Positions 7,901-15,781 of a stretch of DNA of 64,000 nt are shown here, in pieces. The stretch spans positions 62,001 to 126,000 of the forward strand of contig CAVTFN010000006.1 of the NCBI GenBank assembly GCA_963734065.1. The letters run 5' to 3'. Each line of letters begins with the position of its first letter. Within the stretch, counting starts at the first letter, position 1. This DNA is from DATBLE01 sp963734065. GTDB taxonomy: Bacteria; Actinomycetota; Thermoleophilia; Gaiellales; Gaiellaceae. The translations under genes and the position numbers were made by a program. Under the pieces are notes generated by a model. It was not told the DNA's origin. It made no database searches and saw nothing but the letters and a program-made list of their open reading frames with translations.

Positions 7901-8481
7901 TCGCGGCGCGCAAGCTCGGCCGGACGTTCGGCGCGAAGCACGTGATCCGCGACCTCGACCTCGACGTCGGACGCGGCTCCTTCCTGCTGCTCACCGGCCC
8001 GAACGGCTCCGGCAAGACGACGCTGCTGCGGCTGATTGCGGGGCTGCTCGTCCCCACCGCGGGCGAGCTCGACGTCGACGCGCCGCGCGAGGGGATCGGC
8101 TTTCTCGGCCATGAGCCGCTCGTCTACCGGGAGCTGACCGCCCTCGAGAATCTCGACCTCTACGGCCGGCTCTACCGCGTGCCCGAGCGCCGCGAGCGGA
8201 TCGGGATGCTGCTCGAGCGCTTCGGGCTCTGGGACGCGCGGAACGAGCGCGCCGACTCGTTCTCGCGGGGGATGCTCCAGCGGCTCGCGCTCTGCCGGAC
8301 GCTGCTGCACGACCCCGAGCTGCTCGTGCTGGACGAGCCGTTCAGCGCGCTCGACGAGGAGGGCGCCGGGCTGCTCGACCGTGAGCTGGCCGAGCTCCGG
8401 CCGGCCGCGACCTTCGTCGTCTCGACCCACGACCCGGCGCGGCTCGAGCCGCTGGCGACCCAGAGGCTGGCGTTCGGATGA
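7897..8481 (+). CDS. ccmA: Heme exporter ABC ATPase CcmA
   Basis: 194 residues, a single compact ATPase. Walker A GPNGSGKTT (34-42), ABC signature FSRGMLQR (122-129) and Walker B LLVLDEPF (142-149). Small size and the following CcmB and CcmC genes identify it as the ATPase of the CcmABC complex that releases heme for c-type cytochrome maturation. Start GTG in a GTGA overlap with the prenyltransferase; the stop overlaps ccmB by ATGA. Alone it could be any small ABC ATPase; context makes the call firm. Confidence 0.92.
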   Translation: MIAARKLGRTFGAKHVIRDLDLDVGRGSFLLLTGPNGSGKTTLLRLIAGLLVPTAGELDVDAPREGIGFLGHEPLVYRELTALENLDLYGRLYRVPERRERIGMLLERFGLWDARNERADSFSRGMLQRLALCRTLLHDPELLVLDEPFSALDEEGAGLLDRELAELRPAATFVVSTHDPARLEPLATQRLAFG

Positions 8482-9119
8482 GCACGTACCTCGCCGACGT
8501 CGCCACGCTGGCGCGCAAGGACCTACGACTCGAGCTGCGGGTGCGCAGCGTCGTCCCGTCGATGCTGCTCTTCGTCGTCTCCGCGCTCGTCGTCTTCCAC
8601 TTCGCCCTGCCCTCCGGCAGCTCCGACCTCGCTGCGAAAGGGCTGCTCTGGGTGGCGATCATCTTCACCGCGCTGCTCGGCCTGACCCGTGCTTTCGTCG
8701 CGGAGCGGGAACAGCGGTTGCTCGACGGGCTGCTGCTCGCTCCGTGCGACCGCAGCGCGATCTGGCTGGCGAAGACGGTCTCGATGCTCGGCTTCCTCGT
8801 CGTCGCCGAGCTGGTCGCGCTCCCGGCCTTCGCCCTCTTCTTCTCCGGGATCGACGGCGCGACCATCGCCGGTGTGGCGCTGGCCAACCTCGGCATCTGC
8901 GCCGTCGGTACCGTGCTCGCGGCGATGGCGGTCGCCGGGCGGGCCCGCGAGCTGCTCCTGCCGCTGCTCTTCTTGCCGCTGGCGATCCCGATCGTCGTCG
9001 GCGGCGTGGGGGCGAGCGTGGCGGACGAACCCGCTCGTTACCTGGGGTTTCTCGCGCTCTACGACGCGGTCTTTGCGATCATCTCCTGGGCCTCCTTTGA
9101 GTACGTCGTTACGGAATAA
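8478..9119 (+). CDS. ccmB: Heme exporter membrane protein CcmB
   Basis: 213 residues with about six hydrophobic segments, the normal CcmB size. Contains LTRAFVAEREQRLLDGLLLAP, the cytoplasmic loop typical of CcmB, and a Gly-rich stretch IPIVVGGVGAS. Forms the permease of CcmABC with the ATPase before and CcmC after it. Starts at ATG 8478 in an ATGA overlap. Confidence 0.92.
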   Translation: MSTYLADVATLARKDLRLELRVRSVVPSMLLFVVSALVVFHFALPSGSSDLAAKGLLWVAIIFTALLGLTRAFVAEREQRLLDGLLLAPCDRSAIWLAKTVSMLGFLVVAELVALPAFALFFSGIDGATIAGVALANLGICAVGTVLAAMAVAGRARELLLPLLFLPLAIPIVVGGVGASVADEPARYLGFLALYDAVFAIISWASFEYVVTE

Positions 9120-9783
9120 CCAGCTCGCGCTGTCAGCGACGCTCGCCGCCGTGCTGGTGCCGACGGCGATCGCGCTGGTCTTCTTCTACGCGCCGGTCGA
9201 CGACGACGGCCTCAACCAGAAGATCTTCTACTTCCACGTCCCGATCGCGCTGACCGCCTACGCGTGCTTCGGATGGGGCGCGTGGAAGGGGCTCGTCCAC
9301 CTGTGGAAGGGGAAGCCCGGCGCCGACCTGGAGAGCTACGTGGCCATCCACCTCGGCGTGATCTTCGGTGCGATGACGCTGCTGACCGGCTCGTTGTGGG
9401 CGAAGTTCCGCTGGGGGCACTGGTGGCTCTGGAGCGAGCGCCAGCTCGTGCTGTTCCTCGTGCTCTTCCTGTTCTACTCGGCCTACTTCATGCTCCGCTA
9501 CTCGGTCGAGCCGGGGCCGCAGCGGGCCAACCTGTGCGCCGTCTACTCGCTGTTCGGCGTCGTCCTGATCCCGATCAGCTTCCTCGCGATCCGGCTGGCG
9601 AACCAGTACATCCATCCGGTTGCGTTCAACCGGCACGGGCCGCAGATGGCCGGCTCGCAGTTCTTGACCTTCTGCGTCTGTCTGGCCGCGATGCTGGCGC
9701 TGTTCGCGGCGCTCTACCAGTTCGAGCTCGCCGGCAAACGGCTGGACGCCCGGCTGAAGGAGCTGCGGGAGCTCCTGGCGTGA
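9097..9783 (+). CDS. ccmC: Heme handling protein CcmC
   Basis: 228 residues from TTG 9097, overlapping the ccmB stop by 23 bases. Six membrane helices with the tryptophan-rich signature WGHWWLWSERQL, corresponding to the WWD heme-binding motif, and conserved histidines in FYFHVP and YIHPVAF. It binds heme on the outer face and passes it to CcmE. No CcmE, CcmF or CcmH is present here, so the rest of the pathway must lie elsewhere. The TTG start is chosen because no other start lies near the first helix. Confidence 0.9.
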   Translation: MSTSLRNNQLALSATLAAVLVPTAIALVFFYAPVDDDGLNQKIFYFHVPIALTAYACFGWGAWKGLVHLWKGKPGADLESYVAIHLGVIFGAMTLLTGSLWAKFRWGHWWLWSERQLVLFLVLFLFYSAYFMLRYSVEPGPQRANLCAVYSLFGVVLIPISFLAIRLANQYIHPVAFNRHGPQMAGSQFLTFCVCLAAMLALFAALYQFELAGKRLDARLKELRELLA

Positions 9784-9932
9784 GCACCGAGGAGAAGTAC
9801 GTTGCGGCTGCGTATCTGGTGGTGTTCGCGTTCGTGCTCGTCTACTTCCTGATCATGGCGCTGAAGCTGGCGCGGCTCGAGCGCCAGGTGGGGGAGCTGA
9901 CCGACCTGGCGCGGAAGCGGGCCGATGGCTGA
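9780..9932 (+). CDS. ccmD: CcmD-like small membrane peptide
   Basis: 50 residues (MSTEEKYVAAAYLVVFAFVL...): one membrane helix (about 9-28) followed by a charged helix KLARLERQVGEL, the CcmD layout. CcmD keeps CcmC and heme-loaded CcmE in contact with CcmAB. GTG in a GTGA overlap with ccmC and eight-base overlap with the next gene. CcmD sequences are poorly conserved, so position and topology are the main evidence. Confidence 0.75.
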   Translation: MSTEEKYVAAAYLVVFAFVLVYFLIMALKLARLERQVGELTDLARKRADG

Positions 9933-10713
9933 GTACCTCTTCGGCTTCGCCTTCCTCGCGTACGCGGGCGCGGCGATCGCCTATGCCGTGGACGCGCGGC
10001 GGCCGGGGCCGGCGGGCCGGGCCGCGACCTGGGGCGTCCGGCTCGGGTGGCTGCTCCAGACCGCGCTGCTCGTCGAGGAGGCCGCGCGCGCCGACGGGTT
10101 CCCCTGGTCGACGTGGGCGGGGTCGCTGAACCTGTTCGTCTGGCTCGTCGTCAGCGTGTACCTCGTCTGGGGCTGTCGGACGCGCTATCGCCTGCTCGGC
10201 CTGGCCGTGATGCCGGTGGCCGCCGGGCTGCTCGTGCTCGCGCGACTCGGAGGCGGCATCGGCGAGGGCGGGACGAGCGGCTACTCGACCACGTTCCTGA
10301 TCGTCCACGTCGGTCTGCTCTCGTTCGCGTTCGCCGCGTTCACCCTTGCCGCCGCCCTGTCGGGGCTGTACCTGTGGCAGGAGCGCCGTCTGAAGAGCCG
10401 GCGGCCGGCGGCGCTGCTCGGCCGCGCACCGTCGCTGCTCACGCTCGAGACGCTGACCAGCCGCACGATCGCGGTCGCGCTGCCCGCGCTGACCGCCGGG
10501 ATCGTCGCCGGGCTCGTCCGCCTGCGTGACCAGGGCGCCTCGGTCGACGCGCTGATGGCGGTCACGTTCGGAACCTGGGCGGTCTACGGCAGCTATCTCG
10601 TCCTCCGCTACGAGGCCGGCTGGCACGGCCGACGGGCCGCCTACCTGGCGCTGGTGGGCTTCGCGTTCGTGGTCGTCGCCAGACTCGGGCTCCAGGTGGG
10701 CCACTTCTCATGA
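9925..10713 (+). CDS. CcsA/HemX-like cytochrome c assembly membrane protein
   Basis: 262 residues, about eight membrane helices. It looks like the CcsA/CcmC superfamily, with WSTWAGSLNLFVWLV near residue 62 and conserved His in VHVGLLSFAFAAF. Proteins of this kind are commonly encoded just before hemA and called HemX; in Bacillus HemX limits HemA levels. Here the stop overlaps hemA by ATGA, which fits that role, but a part in heme delivery with CcmABC is equally possible. Confidence 0.8.
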   Translation: MAEYLFGFAFLAYAGAAIAYAVDARRPGPAGRAATWGVRLGWLLQTALLVEEAARADGFPWSTWAGSLNLFVWLVVSVYLVWGCRTRYRLLGLAVMPVAAGLLVLARLGGGIGEGGTSGYSTTFLIVHVGLLSFAFAAFTLAAALSGLYLWQERRLKSRRPAALLGRAPSLLTLETLTSRTIAVALPALTAGIVAGLVRLRDQGASVDALMAVTFGTWAVYGSYLVLRYEAGWHGRRAAYLALVGFAFVVVARLGLQVGHFS

Positions 10714-11948
10714 CGCTGACCCTCGTGGGCCTCTCCCACCGCGGCACACCTGTCGCCGTCCGCGAGCGTGCATTCGTGCCGCTGCCGCAGGCGGGCGAGC
10801 TCGCGGCGACGCTCGCCGAGCAGGGCGAGGCCGTCTGCCTCTCGACCTGCAACCGGACGGAGCTGTATGTCGTCGGCGAGGACGCGGACCGGCGGGCGCT
10901 GGCCGTGCTCGAGTCGATCAGCGGCCTTGCCGGCGACGAGCTCCGCGCGGTCGTCTACCGGCTCGCCGACGAGGCCGCAGCTCTGCACCTCTTTCGCGTG
11001 GCCGCCGGCCTCGACTCGCTCGTGCCGGGCGAAGGGGAGATTCTCGGCCAGGTCCGGAGCGCATTCGACGCGGGGGCAACCGGCCCCGTGCTCGACCGGC
11101 TCTTCCGTCAGGCGCTGCACGCGGGAAAGAAGGTGCGCGCGGAGACGGCGATCGCCGAGAGCCCGGCATCGGTGTCGTCGGCCGCCGCCGCCCTGGCCCG
11201 GCAGGTGTTCGGCCGGCTCGACGAGTGCCGGGTCCTGCTCGTCGGCGCCGGCCACGTGGCCGAGCTCGCCGCCCGCAGCCTCGCCGCGCGTGGTGCGTCG
11301 ATCGCGTTCGTCGCCAACCGGTCGCCGCAGCGCGCGGCCGACCTCGCGTCTGCTTTCGGCGGCGAAGGGACCGGGCTCGATCGCGTACCGGCCGTGCTCG
11401 GCGAGGTCGACGTGGTCGTCTCCTCGACCGGCGCGCCCGGCTGGGTGCTCCGCCACGACGAGGTCGAGGCTGCCCTCCACGGACGCAAGGGGCGTCCGCT
11501 GTTCCTGATCGACCTGGCCGTCCCGCGCGACCTCGACCCGGCGATTCACGAGCTCGACACCTGCTACCTCTACGACGTCGACGACCTCGAGTCGGTGGTC
11601 GCCTCCAGCCTCGCCGGCCGCCGCCGGGAGGCGGCGCGGGCCGAGGCGATCGTCGCCGAGGAGACCGAAGGCTTCCGCGAGTGGCAGGCGTCCCGCGAGG
11701 TCGTTCCCGCGATCGCCTCGCTGCGTGCGTGGGCGGAGGAGGTCCGCACGGGCGAGCTGGCGCGCGTCCGTGGCCGCCTCGGTCTGTCCGAGTCGCAGGA
11801 GGAGGCGGTCGAGTCGATCACGGCGCAGATCGTCAACAAGCTGCTCCATCCGCCGACGGTGCGCCTGAAGGAGGCGGCCGCCGGCGCGGACGGCGGTGGC
11901 TACGCCCAGGCGGTCCGGCACCTGTTCGATCTCGGCGACGAGGAGTGA
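10710..11948 (+). CDS. hemA: Glutamyl-tRNA reductase
   Basis: 412 residues, normal length. Reduces glutamyl-tRNA to glutamate-1-semialdehyde, the first committed step of C5 tetrapyrrole synthesis. Catalytic C47 lies in LSTCNRTELY (44-53). LVGLSHRGTP opens the catalytic domain, LVPGEGEILGQVR is the family signature, and VLLVGAGHVAELAA is the NADPH-binding Rossmann loop. The C-terminal dimerisation helix includes SITAQIVNKLLHPPT. Starts in ATGA with the HemX-like gene and ends in GTGA with hemC. Confidence 0.96.
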   Translation: MTLTLVGLSHRGTPVAVRERAFVPLPQAGELAATLAEQGEAVCLSTCNRTELYVVGEDADRRALAVLESISGLAGDELRAVVYRLADEAAALHLFRVAAGLDSLVPGEGEILGQVRSAFDAGATGPVLDRLFRQALHAGKKVRAETAIAESPASVSSAAAALARQVFGRLDECRVLLVGAGHVAELAARSLAARGASIAFVANRSPQRAADLASAFGGEGTGLDRVPAVLGEVDVVVSSTGAPGWVLRHDEVEAALHGRKGRPLFLIDLAVPRDLDPAIHELDTCYLYDVDDLESVVASSLAGRRREAARAEAIVAEETEGFREWQASREVVPAIASLRAWAEEVRTGELARVRGRLGLSESQEEAVESITAQIVNKLLHPPTVRLKEAAAGADGGGYAQAVRHLFDLGDEE

Positions 11949-12781
11949 CCCTTCTCCGGCTGGGGTCCCGCGGCAGCCGGCTCGCGCTGACGCAGGCGGC
12001 GCTCGCCGCCGAGCAGCTTCGTGCCCCGGGCCGGGAGATCGCGCTGGTGCCGATCACGACCGCCGGCGACCGCGACCGCCGTAGCCCGTTCGGCGAGATC
12101 GGTGACCGGGGCGTCTTCGTCAAGGAGCTCGAGGAGGCCCTGCTCGGTGGCCGGATCGACGCCGCCGTCCACTCCGCCAAGGACATGACCTCGACGGATA
12201 CGGCGGGACTCGCGGTCGGCGCGTACCTGCCCCGGGAGGATCCGCGCGACGCGCTCTGCGGCGCGGCCGGGCTCCACCCGGGGATGCGCGTCGGCACGGC
12301 TTCTGCGCGGCGCCGGGCCCAGCTGCTCGCGCTCGAGCCCACCCTGTCGATCGAGCCGCTGCGCGGGAACATCGACACCCGGCTGCGCAAGCGCGTGGAG
12401 CGGGGGCTCGACGCGGTCGTGCTCGCCGCCTGCGGGCTCGACCGCCTCGGCCTTGCGGGCGAGATCGGTCTCCGGTTCGAGCCGGCCGAGCTGCTGCCCG
12501 AGGCGGGTCAGGGCGCTCTGGCGGTGCAAGTCCGCGCCGGCGAGGAGGCGCTGGTCGAGGCGGCCGACGACCCCGAGACGCGCAGGCGGGTGGCCGCCGA
12601 GCGTGCCTGCGTCGCCGCTGTCGGCGGCGGGTGCCTGGCACCGGTCGCCGCGCACCACGACGGATCGACCCTGGTCGCCCTGATCGCCGACGAGGACGGC
12701 CGCTGGGTCGAGCGGCGGTCGGGCGACGACCCGGTCGCTCTCGGAGAGGAGCTCGTACGGCTGGCCGCACGATCGTCCTGA
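11945..12781 (+). CDS. hemC: Porphobilinogen deaminase (hydroxymethylbilane synthase)
   Basis: 278 residues, about 25 shorter than the usual 300-310. Polymerises four porphobilinogens. RLGSRGSRLALTQ opens the protein; VHSAKDM (75-81) holds the catalytic Asp; PLRGNIDTRLRK binds the chain; C230 in VGGGCLAP carries the dipyrromethane cofactor. GTG start in a GTGA overlap with hemA. The stop TGA is the end of CTGA, whose CTG is a candidate start for the hemD frame. Confidence 0.94.
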   Translation: MTLLRLGSRGSRLALTQAALAAEQLRAPGREIALVPITTAGDRDRRSPFGEIGDRGVFVKELEEALLGGRIDAAVHSAKDMTSTDTAGLAVGAYLPREDPRDALCGAAGLHPGMRVGTASARRRAQLLALEPTLSIEPLRGNIDTRLRKRVERGLDAVVLAACGLDRLGLAGEIGLRFEPAELLPEAGQGALAVQVRAGEEALVEAADDPETRRRVAAERACVAAVGGGCLAPVAAHHDGSTLVALIADEDGRWVERRSGDDPVALGEELVRLAARSS

Positions 12782-13383
12782 CCCGGCCCGAGGGACGGAA
12801 CGAGGAGCTCGCCCGCCGGCTGCGCGCGCTCGGCCATGAGGTCGTGGTCCGGCCGCTGGTCGAGATCGAGGTGGTGGAGGCGGGGCCGGTCGACCTCGAC
12901 GCGTACGACTGGCTCGTCCTCACGAGCGCGACCGGCGCACGCGAGCTGCGCCGCCGCGCACGCGGGCGCCCGGCCCGGGTGGCGGCGATCGGGCGGACGA
13001 CGGCGGAGGCGTGGGGCGAGGTCGACCTGGTGCCTGCGGTGTCGACGCAGGAAGGTTTGCTCGCCGAATTGCCGCGGCCGGCCGGCCGGGTGCTGTTCGC
13101 CGGCGCCGAGGGAGCGCGGCCGTTGCTCGCCGACGAGCTGGCCGCGGACGTGGTCGTCCTCTACCGGACGAAGCCGGTTCCGGCCGAGGTCGAGGGCGAT
13201 CTCGCCGTCGTCGCCTCGCCGTCGGCGGCGCGGGCGCTCGCGGCCGCCAACCCGGATCTCCCGATCGTGTCGATCGGCCCCGAGACCACGTCGGTCGCGC
13301 GGTCGGCCGGGTTGCGGGTGGCCGCCGAGGCGACGACGGCGGATGTCGACGGGCTGGTCGCCGCCGTCGCCGCGGCCGAGTAG
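12772..13383 (+). CDS. hemD: Uroporphyrinogen-III synthase, non-standard start
   Basis: About 204 residues reading IVLTRPEGRNEELARRLRAL, then alternating Rossmann-like halves with LVLTSATGAREL and VVASPSAARALA, the HemD pattern. It closes hydroxymethylbilane to uroporphyrinogen III, directly after HemA and HemC. No ATG, GTG or TTG lies in frame within about 45 codons of the domain start; the nearest is GTG 12631 and the intervening peptide is Arg-rich and out of phase with hemC. ATC 12772 would keep the first beta strand, and CTG 12778 sits in a CTGA overlap with the hemC stop. The identity is good from context; the start is unresolved. Confidence 0.82.
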   Translation: MVLTRPEGRNEELARRLRALGHEVVVRPLVEIEVVEAGPVDLDAYDWLVLTSATGARELRRRARGRPARVAAIGRTTAEAWGEVDLVPAVSTQEGLLAELPRPAGRVLFAGAEGARPLLADELAADVVVLYRTKPVPAEVEGDLAVVASPSAARALAAANPDLPIVSIGPETTSVARSAGLRVAAEATTADVDGLVAAVAAAE

Positions 13384-13386
13384 CCT
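13381..13386 (+). promoter_or_regulatory. -10 element whose first three bases are the hemD stop
   Basis: TAGCCT: TAG is the hemD stop codon, and GTG 13393 follows six bases after the hexamer. Confidence 0.45.
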
Positions 13387-13392
13387 GCGGCC

Positions 13393-14196
13393 GTGGTGAT
13401 CACGTTCCTGTCCGATTTCGGGCTGCGGGACGACTTCGTCGGAACCTGCCACGGCGTGATCGCCAGGATCGCGCCGGACGCGACGATCATCGACATCACG
13501 CACGGGATCGAGCCGCAGGCAGTGCTCCAGGGGGCGCTGGTCCTCGCGAACACGATCCCGTACATGCCGGATGGCGTGCACCTCGCCGTCGTCGATCCGG
13601 GAGTCGGGAGCGACCGGCGGGCGCTCGCCGTTCGAGACGCATCCGGGCGGATCTACGTCGGCCCCGACAACGGGCTGCTCGTTCCCGCCGCCGACGAGCA
13701 GGGGGGTGTCGCGGCCGCCTGGCAGCTGAGCGATCCGCGGTTCATGCTCGATCCGGTCTCGCGGACGTTCCACGGCCGCGACGTCTTCGCCCCGGCCGCG
13801 GCATATCTGGCGGGCGGCCTCGACCCGGCCGAGCTCGGTCCCGCGGTCGAGCCGGAGTCGCTCGTCCGCCTCGAGCTGCCCGAGCCCGACATCGGCGGCT
13901 CGAGGATCGGCGCGACCGTCCTGTACGTCGACCGTTACGGGAACGTCCAGCTCAACCTGTCGGGGGCCGACCTGGAGCGTGCCGGCGTCGTCCCCGGCCG
14001 CCGTGTCGAGCTCGACCTCGGCGTCGACCGCTACTACGCGATCGCAGCCCGGGCATTCGCCGACGCACGAGCCGGCGACATCATCCTCTACGAGGACTCG
14101 TACGGGAACATCGCGGTCGCGATCACCGGCGGCAACGCCGCGGAGATGTTCGGCCTACGCGCGGGCCAGCGGCTGACGATCCGCTTTGCGGATTAA
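13393..14196 (+). CDS. S-adenosylmethionine hydroxide adenosyltransferase (DUF62 family)
   Basis: 267 residues, the usual size. Hydrolyses SAM to adenosine and methionine. The residues D68 (VVDPGVG), R75 (SDRRAL) and H127 (RTFHGRDVFAP) form the Asp-Arg-His set that distinguishes hydrolases from the related fluorinase/chlorinase. SDFGLRDDF at the N-terminus and VDRYGNVQLN and YEDSYGNIAVA near the end are also family blocks. GTG start with TAGCCT six bases upstream. Its place behind hemD may be incidental, since it has its own promoter-like site. Physiological role is unclear in this family. Confidence 0.93.
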   Translation: MVITFLSDFGLRDDFVGTCHGVIARIAPDATIIDITHGIEPQAVLQGALVLANTIPYMPDGVHLAVVDPGVGSDRRALAVRDASGRIYVGPDNGLLVPAADEQGGVAAAWQLSDPRFMLDPVSRTFHGRDVFAPAAAYLAGGLDPAELGPAVEPESLVRLELPEPDIGGSRIGATVLYVDRYGNVQLNLSGADLERAGVVPGRRVELDLGVDRYYAIAARAFADARAGDIILYEDSYGNIAVAITGGNAAEMFGLRAGQRLTIRFAD

Positions 14197-14200
14197 CGCC

Positions 14201-14243
14201 GGAAAGTCCGGCCGCGCCTGCGGCGCGACCATGACGACTTTCC
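14201..14243 (+). terminator. Compound hairpin after the SAM hydrolase gene
   Basis: Outer stem GGAAAGTC (14201-14208) with GACTTTCC (14236-14243), inner stem CGCGCC (14213-14218) with GGCGCG (14222-14227). No U tract follows, as is common in G+C-rich actinobacteria. Confidence 0.6.
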
Positions 14244-14313
14244 AGCGATGGGCTCACAGTTGTCCGTTGTGTGCCGCGCCCGCCATGCCGGTCGCGGCGG
14301 CGGATGTCGGCAA

Positions 14314-14386
14314 TGGCGAGGGCCGGAATCGAACCGGCGACACCACGGTTTTCAGCCGTGTGCTCTACCGACTGAGCTACCTCGCC
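14314..14386 (-). tRNA. tRNA-Phe (anticodon GAA)
   Basis: Minus strand cloverleaf: acceptor GGCGAGG/CCTCGCC, D arm GCTC...GAGC, anticodon stem CACGG/CCGTG with loop CTGAAAA, T arm GCCGG TTCGATT CCGGC, discriminator A. Anticodon GAA is at 14353-14351. No 3' CCA is encoded. A partial duplicate lies immediately upstream. Confidence 0.97.
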
Positions 14387-14424
14387 GCGCGGCCGCCAGT
14401 CTAGCCAAGCTGTGGTAGCTCTCC

Positions 14425-14450
14425 GCTCGCCCGCGACCGAGCGGGCGAGC
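14425..14450. other. Perfect 10-bp inverted repeat upstream of tRNA-Phe
   Basis: GCTCGCCCGC (14425-14434), loop GACCGA, GCGGGCGAGC (14441-14450). It lies between the tRNA fragment and the intact tRNA and could end a transcript from the fragment side or mark processing. Confidence 0.6.
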
Positions 14451-14462
14451 ACCGGAGAAGCG

Positions 14463-14492
14463 GTGCTCTACCGATCGAGCTACCTCGCTTCG
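14463..14492 (-). pseudogene. tRNA-Phe 5' fragment
   Basis: Minus strand reads GCGAGGTAGCTCGATCGGTA then GAGCACCG: acceptor 5' strand and D arm only. The anticodon and T arms are lost, so no functional tRNA is expected. Confidence 0.75.
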
Positions 14493-14669
14493 CGGCCGCC
14501 TGTGTAGCCAAGCGACAGCCGGTTTCTCCGCGAGCCGCGACCGAGCGACGAGCTAAGGAAAGGACGTCCGGGCCGGTGCTGCCGTGCCGCGGACGTCCTC
14601 TGCGACGGGAGCCTAACGGCTCAGCCACAGGCGTCAAGCGCCCTCACCGCTCACGGACCGCTGCCGTCA

Positions 14670-14675
14670 TACGAT
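14670..14675 (+). promoter_or_regulatory. -10 element for the 14682 gene
   Basis: TACGAT, six bases before GTG 14682. The stretch 14531-14669 holds nothing else I recognise. Confidence 0.5.
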
Positions 14676-14681
14676 CGGGGC

Positions 14682-15371
14682 GTGCAGTGGCGGCGGCCCG
14701 GCCTGAGTCGTCTGACGGTGCGGCTCGCGCTGGTCGTGATCGCGGCTGTGATCGCGTTGACGATCGCCGAGCTGACGTCCGAGGGGTTCAGCGAATTCAC
14801 CCGCGACCACGCACTCATCTCGACCTTCATCACGGAGGCCGTTCTCCTCGTCGGGGTCTACCTCGTCATCGACGAGATCATCGGTCGCAGAGAGGCTCGC
14901 CGCTGGAGCGACGTCACCTCGCTGGGCATTCGGGCGCTCTCCGCACTTGCACATCGACCCGCCGAGATCATCCAACGGGCCGTCGACGAGTTCGGCCGTG
15001 CAGCGTCCGGTGACGCCGTCGACTACGAGGAGGCGGTCTCCGTGCATGCCGACGAGCTCGGGAGCTGGCTTCGAGCCGATGAGGCGCGGGCGCGACTCTT
15101 TGCGGAGGAAACGCGGCGGAGTGCCTCGATGCTCGAAGAGGCGATCATCCGCTGGGGACCGACCCTGGTCGAGGATCCCGACTCCGCCGAGCTGCTCAAC
15201 CTGCTGCCGGACGTCGTCGACTCGGCTCGCTCCGTTGCGCAGGCGATCGTCCCTGTGCAGGGATGGCTCGACCCGGTCGGTGGGAAGGAGGACGACCGGC
15301 AGCGCTTCAGGGACTGCCTGCTCGAGATCCTGGGGAACGTGCGCGAGTTCGACCGGCGCTGCTCAGCGTGA
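14682..15371 (+). CDS. Two-helix membrane protein of unknown function
   Basis: 229 residues. Two hydrophobic segments (about 13-29 and 43-63) are followed by a soluble, mostly helical region of about 160 residues rich in Glu, Arg and Ala, with no domain I recognise. Topology predicts a short outside loop and a large cytoplasmic tail. The last nine bases overlap the oppositely transcribed response regulator, so the two may be linked by position only. Start GTG is supported by TACGAT six bases upstream. Confidence 0.75.
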   Translation: MQWRRPGLSRLTVRLALVVIAAVIALTIAELTSEGFSEFTRDHALISTFITEAVLLVGVYLVIDEIIGRREARRWSDVTSLGIRALSALAHRPAEIIQRAVDEFGRAASGDAVDYEEAVSVHADELGSWLRADEARARLFAEETRRSASMLEEAIIRWGPTLVEDPDSAELLNLLPDVVDSARSVAQAIVPVQGWLDPVGGKEDDRQRFRDCLLEILGNVREFDRRCSA

Positions 15372-15761
15372 CTCGCGGTCGCGAGCCTTCTTCAGGCGCT
15401 CGACCAGAGCTTCGAGCATCTGGCCCTTCACCAGGACGTCGTCGGCGCCGGCGTTCGTGGCCTCGTCGTGGATTGCCGGGCTCTCGTCCCCCGTGAGGGC
15501 GATCAGACAGATGAGCGGATGCGCCTCGCGCAGCTTGCGGATCGCGGTGACGCCGTCCATGTTCGGCATGTGCAGGTCGACGACGACGGCGTCGGGGCTC
15601 AGCTCGTCGGCCAGGTCGATCGTCTCGACCCCGTCGTAAGCGAGGGCGACGACGGTCAGCTCGGGCTGCTCCTCGATGAGCACGCGCAAAGCCGCGGCGT
15701 ACCGCTTGTCGTCGTCCGCGAGCAGTACGCGGATCGTTCCGAAGTCCGCCGCAGCGTTCAC
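15363..15761 (-). CDS. Single-domain response regulator (receiver only)
   Basis: 132 residues, one receiver domain with acidic D16-D18, phospho-acceptor D62 in VVVDLHMPNMDG, T90 and K112. No output domain: after the receiver fold it ends in ERLKKARDRESR. The sequence resembles NarL-type receivers. It may act as a phosphate sink, by protein contact, or within a phosphorelay; no kinase is adjacent. Convergent with the membrane protein gene and divergent from arginase with a 20-base gap. Confidence 0.9.
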   Translation of the reverse strand: MNAAADFGTIRVLLADDDKRYAAALRVLIEEQPELTVVALAYDGVETIDLADELSPDAVVVDLHMPNMDGVTAIRKLREAHPLICLIALTGDESPAIHDEATNAGADDVLVKGQMLEALVERLKKARDRESR

Positions 15762-15768
15762 TCTCCTT

Positions 15769-15774
15769 TAGTTT
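15769..15774 (+). promoter_or_regulatory. -10 element for arginase
   Basis: TAGTTT, seven bases before GTG 15782; the reason for choosing that start over TTG 15773, which overlaps this hexamer. Confidence 0.45.
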
Positions 15775-15781
15775 GCCCTAC

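Larger units (their letters stand above)
14360..14560 (-). repeat. Imperfect tandem duplication (period 103 bp) of the tRNA-Phe 5' half and its upstream DNA
   Basis: Copy one (14360-14462) and copy two (14463-about 14560) share GTGCTCTACCG, GAGCTACCTCGC, CGCGGCCGCC, TAGCCAAGC, TCTCCG and CGCGACCGAGCG in the same order at an offset of 103 bases. Copy one contains the 5' half of the functional tRNA; copy two contains a tRNA fragment. Confidence 0.8.

Noticed and set aside
14463..14560. A second functional tRNA gene
   Set aside because: No anticodon loop, T arm or 3' acceptor strand; only the 5' part matches.
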